Source: Bradyrhizobium valentinum
Lineage (GTDB): Bacteria > Pseudomonadota > Alphaproteobacteria > Rhizobiales > Xanthobacteraceae
Length of the DNA: 64,000 nt
Direction of reading: 5' to 3'
NCBI RefSeq assembly: GCF_001440405.1
Contig: NZ_LLXX01000024.1
Coordinates: forward strand, 1-64,000
The position numbers and the translations under genes are program-made. The stretch's first letter is position 1. Every line of letters begins with the position of its first letter. Under the pieces are notes generated by a model that was given only the letters and a program-made list of their open reading frames with translations, searched no databases and was not told the DNA's origin. This document shows, piece by piece, positions 26,910-36,898 of the stretch.

Positions 26910-28328
26910 TTACATATTCAGCACACGCCCATAGGCATCGAGCACGGCTTCCTTCATCATCTCCGAGAGCGTCGGATGCGGGAACACGGTGTGCATCAAT
27001 TCTTCTTCCGTGGTCTCCAGGTTCATGGCGACCACATAGCCCTGGATCAGCTCCGTGACCTCCGCGCCGATCATGTGTGCGCCGAGCAACTGGCCGGTCT
27101 TCTTGTCGAAGATCACCTTGACCAGCCCCTGATCCTCGCCGAGCGCGATCGCCTTGCCGTTACCGACGAAGGGGAAACGGCCGACGCGGATCTCACGGCC
27201 GCCCTCCTTCGCTTTCGCTTCCGTCAGCCCCACGGAGGCGATCTGCGGGTGGCAGTAGGTGCAGCCCGGAATGAGGTTCTTGTCCGTGGCATGCGGGTGT
27301 AGGCCCTTGATCGCCTCGATGCAGACCACGCCTTCATGCTCGGCCTTGTGCGCCAGCATCGGGGGCCCTGCGACATCGCCGATGGCGTAGATGCCGGGCA
27401 CGTTGGTCTTGCCGTAGCCATCGATCACGACGACGCCACGGTCAGTCTTGACGCCGACCTTTTCCAGGCCGAGCCCCTCGATATTGCCGACCACGCCGAC
27501 CGCCGAGATCACCCGCTCGAACTCGACCGTTTGCGGCTTCTTGCCGTCGTCGATGGTGGCGACGACGCTGTCGGCCTTCTTCTCCAGTTTTGTGACCTTG
27601 GTGTCGCTGAGGATTTTGATGCCTTGCTTTTCAAACCGCTTGCGCGCAAGGCCTGCGATTTCCGCATCCTCGACCGGGAGGATCTGCGGCAGCACCTCGA
27701 CCACGGTGACGTCGGCGCCCATGGTGTGGAAGAACGAGGCGAACTCGATGCCGATCGCGCCGGAGCCGACCACGAGCAGCGACCTCGGCATCCGCTCCGG
27801 TACCATCGCCTCGAAATAGGTCCAGACCAGCTTCTTGTCGGGCTCAAGCCCCGGCAGCACGCGCGGCCGCGCGCCGGTGGCGAGGATGATGTGCTTGGCC
27901 TGATAGGCACCCTCGCCCAGCGCGCCTTTCGGCGCCTCCACGGCGGATTTCTTCACCGTGACCTTGCCTGGCGCATCGATCGATGCGTCGCCCCAAATGA
28001 CGGTCACCTTGTTCTTCTTCATCAGGAAGCCGACGCCGTCGTTCAGCCGCTTCGATACGCCGCGCGAGCGTTGCACCACAGCCTTCGGATCGAACGAGAC
28101 TTTTTCGGCGGAAAGCCCGTAATCCTTGGCGTGCTGCATGTAGTGAAAGATTTCGGCCGAGCGCAGCAGCGCCTTCGTCGGGATGCAGCCCCAGTTCAGG
28201 CAGATGCCGCCGAGATAGGCTTTCTCGATGATCGCGGTCTTGAAGCCGAGCTGGGCGGCGCGGATCGCGGTAACGTAGCCGCCTGGGCCGGAGCCGATGA
28301 TGATGACGTCGAAGGAAGTGTCGGACAT
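26910..28328 (-). CDS. lpdA: Dihydrolipoyl dehydrogenase (E3)
   Basis: FAD-dependent enzyme of 472 residues that reoxidises dihydrolipoyl groups of the pyruvate dehydrogenase complex with NAD. The FAD motif GSGPGG is at residues 12-17, and the redox-active disulfide is Cys43-Cys48 in GGICLNWGCIPTK. A second Rossmann motif, VVGSGAIGIEFASFF, binds NAD. The C-terminal dimerisation domain carries the His-Pro-Thr-x-x-Glu signature (FPHPTLSE). It is the last gene of the pdhA-pdhB-DUF5076-pdhC-lpd run, separated from pdhC by a repeat at 28368-28449. Confidence 0.96.
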   Translation of the reverse strand: MSDTSFDVIIIGSGPGGYVTAIRAAQLGFKTAIIEKAYLGGICLNWGCIPTKALLRSAEIFHYMQHAKDYGLSAEKVSFDPKAVVQRSRGVSKRLNDGVGFLMKKNKVTVIWGDASIDAPGKVTVKKSAVEAPKGALGEGAYQAKHIILATGARPRVLPGLEPDKKLVWTYFEAMVPERMPRSLLVVGSGAIGIEFASFFHTMGADVTVVEVLPQILPVEDAEIAGLARKRFEKQGIKILSDTKVTKLEKKADSVVATIDDGKKPQTVEFERVISAVGVVGNIEGLGLEKVGVKTDRGVVVIDGYGKTNVPGIYAIGDVAGPPMLAHKAEHEGVVCIEAIKGLHPHATDKNLIPGCTYCHPQIASVGLTEAKAKEGGREIRVGRFPFVGNGKAIALGEDQGLVKVIFDKKTGQLLGAHMIGAEVTELIQGYVVAMNLETTEEELMHTVFPHPTLSEMMKEAVLDAYGRVLNM

Positions 28329-28367
28329 TGCTTATGCACTCGTTGCCATCGTGCGACACCATTCTTG

Positions 28368-28449
28368 CGTCATTGCGAGGAGCCCTTGCGACGAAGCAAT
28401 CCACCTTGTCGCCGGAGAGATGGATTGCTTCGCTGCGCTCGCAATGACG
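28368..28449. repeat. Palindromic repeat, CATTGCGAGGAGC/CGCAATGAC family
   Basis: Outer arms GTCATTGCGAGGAGC and GCTCGCAATGAC flank inner GAAGCAATCCA and TGGATTGCTTC copies, giving nested hairpins. A second member lies at 33389-33503. It separates pdhC from lpd inside the operon. Confidence 0.85.
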
Positions 28450-28466
28450 GTGCGTGTTACCTCGTC

Positions 28467-29837
28467 TCAGACCATCATCATCACGGGATTTTCGATCAAC
28501 TGCTTGAATGCCCCAATCAGCTCGGCGCCGAGCGCGCCGTCGATCGCGCGGTGATCGCAGGACAGCGTCACGCTCATCATCTGCGCGATCTCGATCTTGC
28601 CGCCGCGGACCACCGGGCGTTCCTCGCTGGTGCCGACCGCGAGAATCGTCGCATGCGGCGGGTTGATCACGGCGGTGAAGTGATTGATGCCGTACATGCC
28701 GAGATTCGACACCGCGGTGGTGCCGCCCTGATATTCCTCCGGCTTCAGCTTGCGCGCCCGCGCGCGCGCCGCAAAGTCCTTCATCTCGGACGAAATGATC
28801 GACAGCGTCTTGGTTTCCGCCTTGCGGATGATCGGTGTGATCAGACCGCCGGGCATCGCCACCGCAACGCCGATGTCGGAATGCTTGTGCTTGAGCATGC
28901 CGCCTTCGGTCCAGCTCACGTTGCAATTCGGGATCCGCTGCAATGCGATCGCCATCGCCTTGATGACGAAGTCGTTCACCGAGAGCTTGTAGAGCGGCTT
29001 CTTTTCCTTGTCCTTTGGCGCTGCGGCGTTGATCTCCTCGCGGGCGACCAAGAGCTTGCCGATGTCGCAATCCATCGTCAGGTAGAAAACCGGCACGGTC
29101 TGCACCGATGCGGTGAGCCTTTGCGCAATGGTGCGGCGCATGCCGTCATGCGGCACGATTTCGTAGGAGCCCTCCTCGAACAGCGCGAGGATCTGCTTGT
29201 CCGACATCCCGGGCGCAAACGCGCCCATAGGCGCGAGGCTCGGACCCGCGGCGGGCGCGGCAGCCGGCGCCTTCAGGCCCTTGCCGGACTTGGCGTCCTC
29301 GACGTCGCGGGCGACGACGCGGCCATGCGGGCCCGAGCCGTTGATCCGCGAAAGATCGATGCCGGCGTCCTTGGCGAGGCGGCGGGCGAGCGGCGACGAG
29401 AAGATGCGGGCGTGGCCGTTGACTTGCGAAGCGGAAGCCACCGCCTGGGGCGCGGCAGCCTGCGTCGGCCCGGTTGCTGGAGCCGGTGCAGACGTGGCCG
29501 CAGCGGGCTTAGGTGCCTCAGCGGCTTTAGGTGCTTCAGCAGGCTTCGGTGCGGGCGCAGTCCCGGCACCGGCGCTTGCCGCCTTCACGTCCTCGCCCTC
29601 GCCGGCCATGACCGCGATCACATTGTTGACCGGGACATCCTGCGTGCCCTCGGGCACCAGGATCTTTGCGATCGTGCCTTCGTCGACAGCCTCGACTTCC
29701 ATCGTCGCTTTGTCGGTCTCGATCTCGGCGATCACGTCGCCGGACTTGACCTTGTCGCCCTCCTTCTTGAGCCACTTGGCAAGGTTGCCCTTTTCCATCG
29801 TGGGCGACAGCGCGGGCATCAAAATGTTGATCGGCAT
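28467..29837 (-). CDS. pdhC: Pyruvate dehydrogenase E2, dihydrolipoyl acetyltransferase
   Basis: Core of the pyruvate dehydrogenase complex, 456 residues. An N-terminal lipoyl domain carries the lipoylated Lys43 in [13 protein letters not shown]. An Ala/Pro-rich linker runs to about residue 140, then comes the E1/E3-binding domain (SSPLARRLAKDAGIDLSRI, GSGPHGRV) and the catalytic acyltransferase domain with its SCDHRAIDGA active-site motif near residue 428. The start at ATG 29837 puts the lipoyl domain at the N-terminus. It begins 3 bases after the stop of the DUF5076 gene, so the two are probably translated together. Confidence 0.96.
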   Translation of the reverse strand: MPINILMPALSPTMEKGNLAKWLKKEGDKVKSGDVIAEIETDKATMEVEAVDEGTIAKILVPEGTQDVPVNNVIAVMAGEGEDVKAASAGAGTAPAPKPAEAPKAAEAPKPAAATSAPAPATGPTQAAAPQAVASASQVNGHARIFSSPLARRLAKDAGIDLSRINGSGPHGRVVARDVEDAKSGKGLKAPAAAPAAGPSLAPMGAFAPGMSDKQILALFEEGSYEIVPHDGMRRTIAQRLTASVQTVPVFYLTMDCDIGKLLVAREEINAAAPKDKEKKPLYKLSVNDFVIKAMAIALQRIPNCNVSWTEGGMLKHKHSDIGVAVAMPGGLITPIIRKAETKTLSIISSEMKDFAARARARKLKPEEYQGGTTAVSNLGMYGINHFTAVINPPHATILAVGTSEERPVVRGGKIEIAQMMSVTLSCDHRAIDGALGAELIGAFKQLIENPVMMMV

Positions 29838-29839
29838 TG

Positions 29840-30145
29840 TCAGTGACCCTGTTGCGACCGGGGCGTGGTTGAGCCCATATCGGTCGGCCGGTTGATTTCG
29901 GCTTCGAACATCTCGACGATGCGCGTCAGCGCCTCGTCCTCGGTGTAGCCGCTCTCGCGCGCATAGGCGCGGGCAGCGTGGCGCGCGATATCGACCAGAA
30001 GCATGCCCCACATGTCAGGCTCCTCGAATGCGCGTTGGAACGCGATCGAGAGCCCGCCGTCGACCACGAACGCGCGCAGAACTTCGACGGCGTCCTCGCG
30101 GCCGATGACGTCAGGCGGCAGCGGCTGTTCGTTGGGACCGGCCAT
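29840..30145 (-). CDS. DUF5076-type small protein in the pdh operon
   Basis: Small acidic cytoplasmic protein of 101 residues with no signal peptide or membrane segment. I recognise it as a DUF5076-type protein, a family commonly placed between pdhB and pdhC in Bradyrhizobium. Its strongest stretches are EDAVEVLRAFVVDGGLSIAF and DMWGMLLVDIARHAARAYAR. It starts 6 bases after the pdhB stop and ends 2 bases before the pdhC start. That tight packing argues for a role linked to the complex, perhaps assembly or regulation. Function is not known. Confidence 0.85.
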   Translation of the reverse strand: MAGPNEQPLPPDVIGREDAVEVLRAFVVDGGLSIAFQRAFEEPDMWGMLLVDIARHAARAYARESGYTEDEALTRIVEMFEAEINRPTDMGSTTPRSQQGH

Positions 30146-30151
30146 ATCGAC

Positions 30152-31546
30152 CTACCGATAGGAAACGGCTTTGGCGGCCGCGACCACGTCGGCCACCGAT
30201 GGTAATGCGAGCTTTTCGAGGTTCGCCGCATAAGGCATCGGCACGTCCTTGCCGGAGACCCGTGCCACCGGCGCGTCGAGATAATCGAAGGCGTGCTCCA
30301 TGATGCGGGCGGCGATCTCGGCGCCGACGCCGGATTGCTGCCAGCCCTCTTCGACCGTCACCGCGCGACCGGTCTTCTTCACCGACGCAACAATGGTGTC
30401 GGTGTCCATCGGACGCAGCGTGCGCAGGTCGATCACCTCGGCCTCGATGCCTTCCTTCGCGAGTTCGTCCGCAGCTTTCAGTGCATACGTCATGCCGTTC
30501 GACCACGAGATCAGCGTCACGTCCTTGCCGGAACGCACGATCCGCGCCTTGCCGATCGGGATCACGTAGTCGTCGAGCTTCGGCACCTCGCCGGTGTGGC
30601 CGTACAAGACTTCGTTTTCGAGGAAGATGACGGGGTTGGGATCGCGGATCGCAGCCTTCAACAGCCCCTTGTGGTCGGCGGCCGAGAACGGCGCGATCAC
30701 CTTGAGGCCGGGGATCTGCGAGTACCAGGCCGAGTAATCCTGGCTGTGCTGGGCGGCGACACGGGCGGCGGCGCCGTTCGGGCCGCGGAACACGATCGAG
30801 CAACCCATCTGGCCGCCTGACATGTACAGCGTTTTGGCCGCGGAGTTGATGATCTGGTCGATCGCCTGCATGGCGAAATTGAAGGTCATGAACTCGACAA
30901 TCGGCTTCAGTCCCGACATCGCCGCGCCGACGCCGACGCCGGCAAAGCCGTGCTCCGTGATCGGAGTATCGATCACGCGTCTCGCGCTGAATTCCTGCAG
31001 CAGGCCCTGGGTCACCTTGTAGGCGCCCTGATATTCCGCGACCTCTTCGCCCATGATGAACACATCAGGATCGCGGCGCATCTCTTCTGCCATCGCGTCG
31101 CGCAAGGCTTCGCGGATGGTCTGGGTGATCATCTCGGTGCCGGCCGGCACTTCCGGATCGGGCTCGGCGACGGCTGCCGGCGGCGCCTTCGCCTCGGCTT
31201 TCGGCTGCGGCGCCTCTGCCTTGGCTTCTGCAGGCGGCGCGGATTCCGCGGCCTTCGGCTGCGGCGCTGGCGCGCTGGCCTTGCCGAGATCGGCGGCGCT
31301 CTCGCCATCAGCCAGAATGGTCGCGATCGGCGTATTGACCGCGACGTCGGCGGTGCCTTCCGGAATCAGGATCTTGCCGAGCGTGCCCTCATCGGTCGCC
31401 TCGACTTCCATCGTCGCCTTGTCGGTCTCGATCTCGGCGATCACGTCGCCCGACTTGATCGTCTCGCCTTCCTTCTTCAGCCACTTCGCAAGATTGCCCT
31501 TTTCCATGGTGGGCGACAGCGCAGGCATCAGCACTTGAATGGGCAT
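30152..31546 (-). CDS. pdhB: Pyruvate dehydrogenase E1 beta with an N-terminal lipoyl domain
   Basis: Beta subunit of the thiamine-dependent E1 component, 464 residues. Residues 1-80 are a lipoyl domain almost the same as that of E2, with lipoyl Lys43 in [13 protein letters not shown]. An Ala/Pro/Lys-rich linker follows to about 135, then the transketolase-like central and C-terminal domains ([37 protein letters not shown]). An E1 beta with its own lipoyl domain is characteristic of alphaproteobacteria. The ATG at 31546 follows a GGGAG ribosome-binding site. It lies 99 bases after pdhA. Confidence 0.96.
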   Translation of the reverse strand: MPIQVLMPALSPTMEKGNLAKWLKKEGETIKSGDVIAEIETDKATMEVEATDEGTLGKILIPEGTADVAVNTPIATILADGESAADLGKASAPAPQPKAAESAPPAEAKAEAPQPKAEAKAPPAAVAEPDPEVPAGTEMITQTIREALRDAMAEEMRRDPDVFIMGEEVAEYQGAYKVTQGLLQEFSARRVIDTPITEHGFAGVGVGAAMSGLKPIVEFMTFNFAMQAIDQIINSAAKTLYMSGGQMGCSIVFRGPNGAAARVAAQHSQDYSAWYSQIPGLKVIAPFSAADHKGLLKAAIRDPNPVIFLENEVLYGHTGEVPKLDDYVIPIGKARIVRSGKDVTLISWSNGMTYALKAADELAKEGIEAEVIDLRTLRPMDTDTIVASVKKTGRAVTVEEGWQQSGVGAEIAARIMEHAFDYLDAPVARVSGKDVPMPYAANLEKLALPSVADVVAAAKAVSYR

Positions 31547-31645
31547 ATCGGCTCCCGAAATCACTCGTCAGTAGGTTCTGCGCTCGTTTGATGCACGTAG
31601 CCAGAGTAGCAAAACCGGTCCCACTTTTACGGAGTACGTGTTGAA

Positions 31646-32671
31646 TTACCTGTAGACGTCGGTCCAGAGCTCGGAAGGATCGGGCTCGGGATCGCGCTGG
31701 GCGAAATCCGCCGACGCGTTGACGATCTGGCGGACCTCGGCGTCGATGGCCTTGAGCTCCTGCTCGCTGACCTTGGCGGCCAGCAGGCGATTGCGAACCT
31801 GTTCGATCGGGTCCTGGTCGGTGCGGATCTTCTCGACCTCTTCGCGGGTCCGGTATTTGGCCGGATCCGACATCGAGTGGCCACGGTAGCGGTAGGTCTG
31901 CATTTCCAGGATGAACGGCCCCTTGCCGGCGCGGCACCAGGCGACCGCCTCGTCGCCCGCGGCCTTCACGGCGCGAACGTCCATGCCGTCGACCTGCTGG
32001 CCCGGAATGTTGAAGGAGGCGCCGCGCTTGGAAAAATCGGTCAGGGCCGAGGAGCGCGTCACCGACGTACCCATGGCGTAGCGGTTGTTCTCGATCACAT
32101 AGATCACCGGGAGCTTCCACAGCTCCGCCATGTTGAAGCTCTCGTAGACCTGCCCCTGGTTGGAAGCGCCGTCGCCGAAATAGGCCACGCTGACGAAGTC
32201 GTTGCCGCGGTATCGGTTGGCGAAAGCAAGGCCGGTACCGAGCGAGACCTGGGCGCCGACGATGCCGTGGCCGCCGTAGAAATTCTTTTCCATGCTGAAC
32301 ATGTGCATGGAGCCGCCCTTGCCCTTGGAGTAGCCGCCGCGACGTCCCGTGAGCTCGGCCATGACGCCGTTGGCGTCCATCCCGCACGCCAGCATGTGGC
32401 CGTGGTCGCGGTATCCGGTTATGACCTGATCGCCCTGCTTCAGGGCCATCTGCATGCCGACCACGACGGCTTCCTGGCCGATGTAGAGATGGCAGAAGCC
32501 ACCGATCGCGCCCATGCCGTAGAGCTGGCCGGCCTTTTCCTCGAAGCGGCGGATCAAGAGCATGTCCCGCAGCGCGGCTAGCTCCTGCGCCTTGGTGAAT
32601 TCCGGTGGGGACCCGTTTGCCTTTTCCTGCCCTGATTCCTTCGCGACGACGCTTTTCTTGGGTGCAGCCAT
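31646..32671 (-). CDS. pdhA: Pyruvate dehydrogenase E1 alpha
   Basis: Alpha subunit of the pyruvate dehydrogenase E1 component, 341 residues, which decarboxylates pyruvate with thiamine diphosphate. The cofactor/Mg motif is seen as GDGASNQGQVYESFNMA, with the Asn of the GDG-(x)n-N pattern in VIYVIENNRYAMGT. The phosphorylation-loop-like YRYRGHSMSDPAKYR follows near residue 270. It is the first gene of the pdh run; its promoter should lie in 32672-32882. The N-terminal 25 residues are Lys/Ser/Glu-rich and not conserved. Confidence 0.96.
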   Translation of the reverse strand: MAAPKKSVVAKESGQEKANGSPPEFTKAQELAALRDMLLIRRFEEKAGQLYGMGAIGGFCHLYIGQEAVVVGMQMALKQGDQVITGYRDHGHMLACGMDANGVMAELTGRRGGYSKGKGGSMHMFSMEKNFYGGHGIVGAQVSLGTGLAFANRYRGNDFVSVAYFGDGASNQGQVYESFNMAELWKLPVIYVIENNRYAMGTSVTRSSALTDFSKRGASFNIPGQQVDGMDVRAVKAAGDEAVAWCRAGKGPFILEMQTYRYRGHSMSDPAKYRTREEVEKIRTDQDPIEQVRNRLLAAKVSEQELKAIDAEVRQIVNASADFAQRDPEPDPSELWTDVYR

Positions 32672-32993
32672 GGCAATTCCGGGTGAGAGAGTAGGAAGAG
32701 ACGGATCAGCCCTCTCTATCCCAACTCAAACCGGCGTGAAAGGATTGCGTGCGCTGGAGAAAATATTGCTATGCCGCACTGCAGCGCGACGAGACATTTT
32801 CGAAATCGATTTGACGTTTTTTTGAAATTTGCGGACCGGCGCACAGAGACATCATCCCTGCGCAACGGCTCTGCCGTGTCGCTGGAGGTGCGAGCGCAGC
32901 GGGCCTCGAAGGATGGGATTGCGGCCCGTCCTTCGAGGCGCGCCAAGGCGCGCACCTCAGGACGACGGCGAAGCATGTGGCGCAAATTTGGTC
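32672..32993. other. Intergenic stretch upstream of pdhA
   Basis: This 322-base gap between pdhA and the ftsB-like gene holds the repeat at 32883-32967 and otherwise no recognisable gene. The AT-rich part around 32800-32830 is a plausible promoter zone for the pdh operon, but I could not pick convincing -35 and -10 boxes. Confidence 0.5.
32883..32967. repeat. Palindromic repeat, GGAGGTGCGAGCGCAGC type
   Basis: Outer arms GGAGGTGCGAGC and GCGCACCTCAGGACGACGG flank CCTCGAAGGATGGG and CCCGTCCTTCGAGGCGC, forming an inner hairpin. It is a diverged member of the family at 15365-15500. Confidence 0.75.
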
Positions 32994-33311
32994 TCAGTTC
33001 GGCTTGTTGATCCGCACCAGGTCACGCGGGTTGGCGTAGTCGAGCTGAAACCGCGCGCGCTCGTCCAGCATATCAGGGTCGACGCGGTCGGACCGCAGCA
33101 ACGAAACCCGCTGCTCGCCCTGCGCCCGCTCCCGCTTCAATCGCGCCAGTTCGGAGGTCAGGGCGATGATCTCCTGATCGAGTTCCTGGCGCGCGTTCAG
33201 TCCGTATTTGCCGGTATAGGCGTTGACGCCGAAATAGCCGACCATCAGCGCCGCCATCGTGTAGAGGGCGAGACCTGTCAGAATGGACTTCAATCGGGTG
33301 CGGGAGACCAT
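32994..33311 (-). CDS. FtsB/DivIC-type septum formation initiator
   Basis: Cell-division protein of 105 residues. It has one membrane helix near residues 10-30 (ILTGLALYTMAALMVGYFGV) followed by a coiled coil at about 40-70 (ELDQEIIALTSELARLKRER). This is the normal build of the FtsB/DivIC family, which joins the FtsQ-FtsL complex at the septum. The location between pdhA and eno matches that seen in other alphaproteobacteria. The ATG start at 33311 directly precedes the membrane segment. Confidence 0.88.
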   Translation of the reverse strand: MVSRTRLKSILTGLALYTMAALMVGYFGVNAYTGKYGLNARQELDQEIIALTSELARLKRERAQGEQRVSLLRSDRVDPDMLDERARFQLDYANPRDLVRINKPN

Positions 33312-33388
33312 GGGGCCAAGATGCGACGGCCGGGTTAATGGAATCTTAAAAAGCGGGTACGGGCGATGATGGCGCCGCCCTCTTCGCC

Positions 33389-33503
33389 GTCATTGCGAGC
33401 GCAGCGAAGCAATCCATGGCGCAGCATAACGGATAGATGGATTGCTTCGTCGCTTCGGCGCAAAATTGCTTTGCAATTTTGTCGCGAGCTCCTCGCAATG
33501 ACG
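33389..33503. repeat. Palindromic repeat, CATTGCGAGC family with a nested hairpin
   Basis: Outer arms GTCATTGCGAGC and GCTCCTCGCAATGACG and inner GAAGCAATCCAT and ATGGATTGCTTC match the element at 28368-28449. In addition, CAAAATTGC and GCAATTTTG at 33461-33481 form a perfect 9-base hairpin with a TTT loop that the other copy lacks. Confidence 0.85.
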
Positions 33504-33515
33504 CTGAGAGAGCAG

Positions 33516-34070
33516 TTACCCGTTCTGCTTCTCGATGAACGCAGCGAACGCGCCGAGATACTGCTGCAGTACCTTCTGCACGGCCTCCTTGATCAGCTCG
33601 CCCTTGTCGTCAAACGCATCGCCGACGCCGTTGAGGTAGATTTCGGGCTGGCCGAGGATCGGGCCGGCAATGCCCGGCAGGATGTTCTGCAGATGCTTGG
33701 CCGCGCTGACGCCGCCGAGCGCGCCCGGGGAATTGCTGATGATACCGACCGGCTTGCCGAGGAACGAGCTCTTGCCATAGGGGCGCGAGGCGACGTCGAT
33801 GGCGTTCTTCAACACGCCGGGGATCGAGCGGTTATATTCCGGGGTCACGAACAGCACGCCGTTCGACTTCTGCAGTTTTTCGCGCAGAGCCAGCCAGTCG
33901 GCCGGGGGATTGGCTTCCAGATCCTGGTTGAAGAAGGAAATGTCGCCCAGCGTGGTAACGTCGAGCTTGAGCGAAGCCGGCGCCAGCTTGGCCAGTGCCT
34001 TGGCAATCTTGAGCGAATAGCTCTCCTTGCGGAGACTGCCGACGATCGTGACGATGGTATGGGTGGCCAT
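33516..34070 (-). CDS. NADPH-dependent FMN reductase family protein
   Basis: Flavodoxin-like reductase of 184 residues (chromate/quinone reductase group). The phosphate-binding loop GSLRKESYSLKIAKAL is at the N-terminus, the conserved TPEYNRSIPGVLKNAIDVAS near residue 75 contacts flavin, and GIISNSPGALGGVSAAKHLQ follows near 110. Such enzymes reduce flavins, quinones or metals using NAD(P)H and protect from oxidative stress. The ATG at 34070 follows GGGATA; a much longer frame upstream has no supporting features. It stands alone, with a repeat just downstream. Confidence 0.93.
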   Translation of the reverse strand: MATHTIVTIVGSLRKESYSLKIAKALAKLAPASLKLDVTTLGDISFFNQDLEANPPADWLALREKLQKSNGVLFVTPEYNRSIPGVLKNAIDVASRPYGKSSFLGKPVGIISNSPGALGGVSAAKHLQNILPGIAGPILGQPEIYLNGVGDAFDDKGELIKEAVQKVLQQYLGAFAAFIEKQNG

Positions 34071-34193
34071 TGAATATCCCTTTTGAAGCGGAAGCGCCTG
34101 CCCTCCCTTACGCCAGATCGCCAGAAAGATGCAAGTGCATGGAATGGGGCTTCGTTGCGAGAAAATCTTTCTGCAACGGAGCGCAAATGTAGA

Positions 34194-34220
34194 ACGGGCC
34201 GCCTTTGCGGAGCGGCCCGT
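34194..34220 (-). terminator. Hairpin after the MDR oxidoreductase gene
   Basis: ACGGGCCGC and GCGGCCCGT are exact 9-base inverted repeats around a 9-base loop, 35 bases past the stop codon of the gene at 34256-35392. On the minus strand it is followed by TTCTACATTTG, a weak T-rich tail. Confidence 0.6.
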
Positions 34221-34255
34221 CCGGTTCATTGCTGGCTGAAAGCGCCGGCCGCCCG

Positions 34256-35392
34256 TCAGCCCTTGTTCGGATTGATCAGGAATTTCTCGCCGGTGGAACG
34301 CTTGTTGTAAATCGCGATGTTGGAAAGCTGCAGCGTCTCCTGCAGCGACACAGTTTGCGTGTAATGACTGGCAAACGTCGTCTTGAGCTCGGAAGCGACG
34401 CGCTGGCGCAGCCGGCCGATTTCGGCCGGGCCGATCTTCTGCAGGAACGGCGTCAGCAGCCAGCCGCCGACGCCCCACGTGAGGCCGAATGCCCGGCTCA
34501 GTTCGGTCGGACGGTTGTCGAGGCTGCCGTAGATATAGACCTGCTTGTACACGTTGGAGCCGTAGCGGCTGTATTCCTTGGCGGTCTTGTTGGCCGCCAT
34601 TTCCATGCAGGTGAGGATCTGGCTTGCAAGCTTGCCGCCGCCGATGGCGTCGAAGGCGATGGTGGCGCCGGTCTCCACCAGCGCGCTGGTGAGGTCATCC
34701 ATGAAGGTTGGCGAGGTGGAATCGACGACATATTTGGCGCCGATCTTGTGCAGGATGTCGGCCTGCTCCTTGCTGCGCACGATGTTGACGAGACCGATGC
34801 CGTCCTTGATGCAGATCTTGTTGAGCATCTGGCCGAGGTTCGACGCGGCAGCGGTGTGCACCAGTGCCTTGTGATTTTCGCGCTGCATGGTCTCGGTCAT
34901 GCCGAGCGCGGTCAGCGGATTGACGAACCATGACGCACCGTCGGCAGGCGTGGTACCAGCAGGCAGCTCCATGACATCCCTCAGCTTCATGGTGCGATAT
35001 TGCGAGTACATCGCGCCGCCGATCATCGAGACGTTCTTGCCCATCAGCGCTTTCGCAGCGTCCGACGATCCGGTCCTGATCACGACGCCGGCGCCCTCGT
35101 TGCCGACGGGGAGCGATTGATCAAGCCGCGCCGCCATCATCCGCATGGCCGATTCCGGCATCTTCGCCGTAATGACAGGCGCGTCCTTGGTGCCGGATTC
35201 CTTGGCGGTCGACATCTCGGCCGAGCCGATCAAAAGCCCGAGATCAGAGGGATTGATCGGCGTCGCCTCGACACGAACCACGACTTCGTCGTCGGCCGGT
35301 TCCGGCGTCGGGACATCCAGCAGCGACAGTTCGAGTTCGCCGCTCTTCTTGAGCAGCGAACGCAGTTGCAGCCCGCTCTTGCCGTCGCTCAT
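34256..35392 (-). CDS. MDR-superfamily (quinone reductase-like) oxidoreductase
   Basis: Medium-chain dehydrogenase/reductase of 378 residues without the usual catalytic zinc ligands, so probably an NADPH-dependent quinone or enoyl reductase. The N-terminal domain has DEVVVRVEATPINPSDLGLL and, after a longer than usual insertion, LPVGNEGAGVV. The nucleotide-binding domain shows HTAAASNLGQMLNKICIKDG and FDAIGGGKLASQIL. The insertion at about residues 55-90 (Lys/Met/Ala-rich) is unusual for quinone reductases. It lies just downstream of eno on the same strand (45-base gap). Substrate unknown. Confidence 0.85.
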   Translation of the reverse strand: MSDGKSGLQLRSLLKKSGELELSLLDVPTPEPADDEVVVRVEATPINPSDLGLLIGSAEMSTAKESGTKDAPVITAKMPESAMRMMAARLDQSLPVGNEGAGVVIRTGSSDAAKALMGKNVSMIGGAMYSQYRTMKLRDVMELPAGTTPADGASWFVNPLTALGMTETMQRENHKALVHTAAASNLGQMLNKICIKDGIGLVNIVRSKEQADILHKIGAKYVVDSTSPTFMDDLTSALVETGATIAFDAIGGGKLASQILTCMEMAANKTAKEYSRYGSNVYKQVYIYGSLDNRPTELSRAFGLTWGVGGWLLTPFLQKIGPAEIGRLRQRVASELKTTFASHYTQTVSLQETLQLSNIAIYNKRSTGEKFLINPNKG

Positions 35393-35437
35393 CGAAGTCT
35401 CCCCATTGTGTTGGTTATATCTGGACGTGCCAATGCG

Positions 35438-36829
<1,392 letters not shown>

Positions 36830-36898
36830 TCAGGATAGACTTGCTTCAAGGTTGATATCAGCGTCCAAACCTTCACATTGATAGACCGGGGTAACGCA

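Noticed and set aside
27336..29846. Plus-strand frame of 836 codons across lpd and pdhC
   Set aside because: Antisense to two clearly real pyruvate dehydrogenase genes, with no motif of its own.
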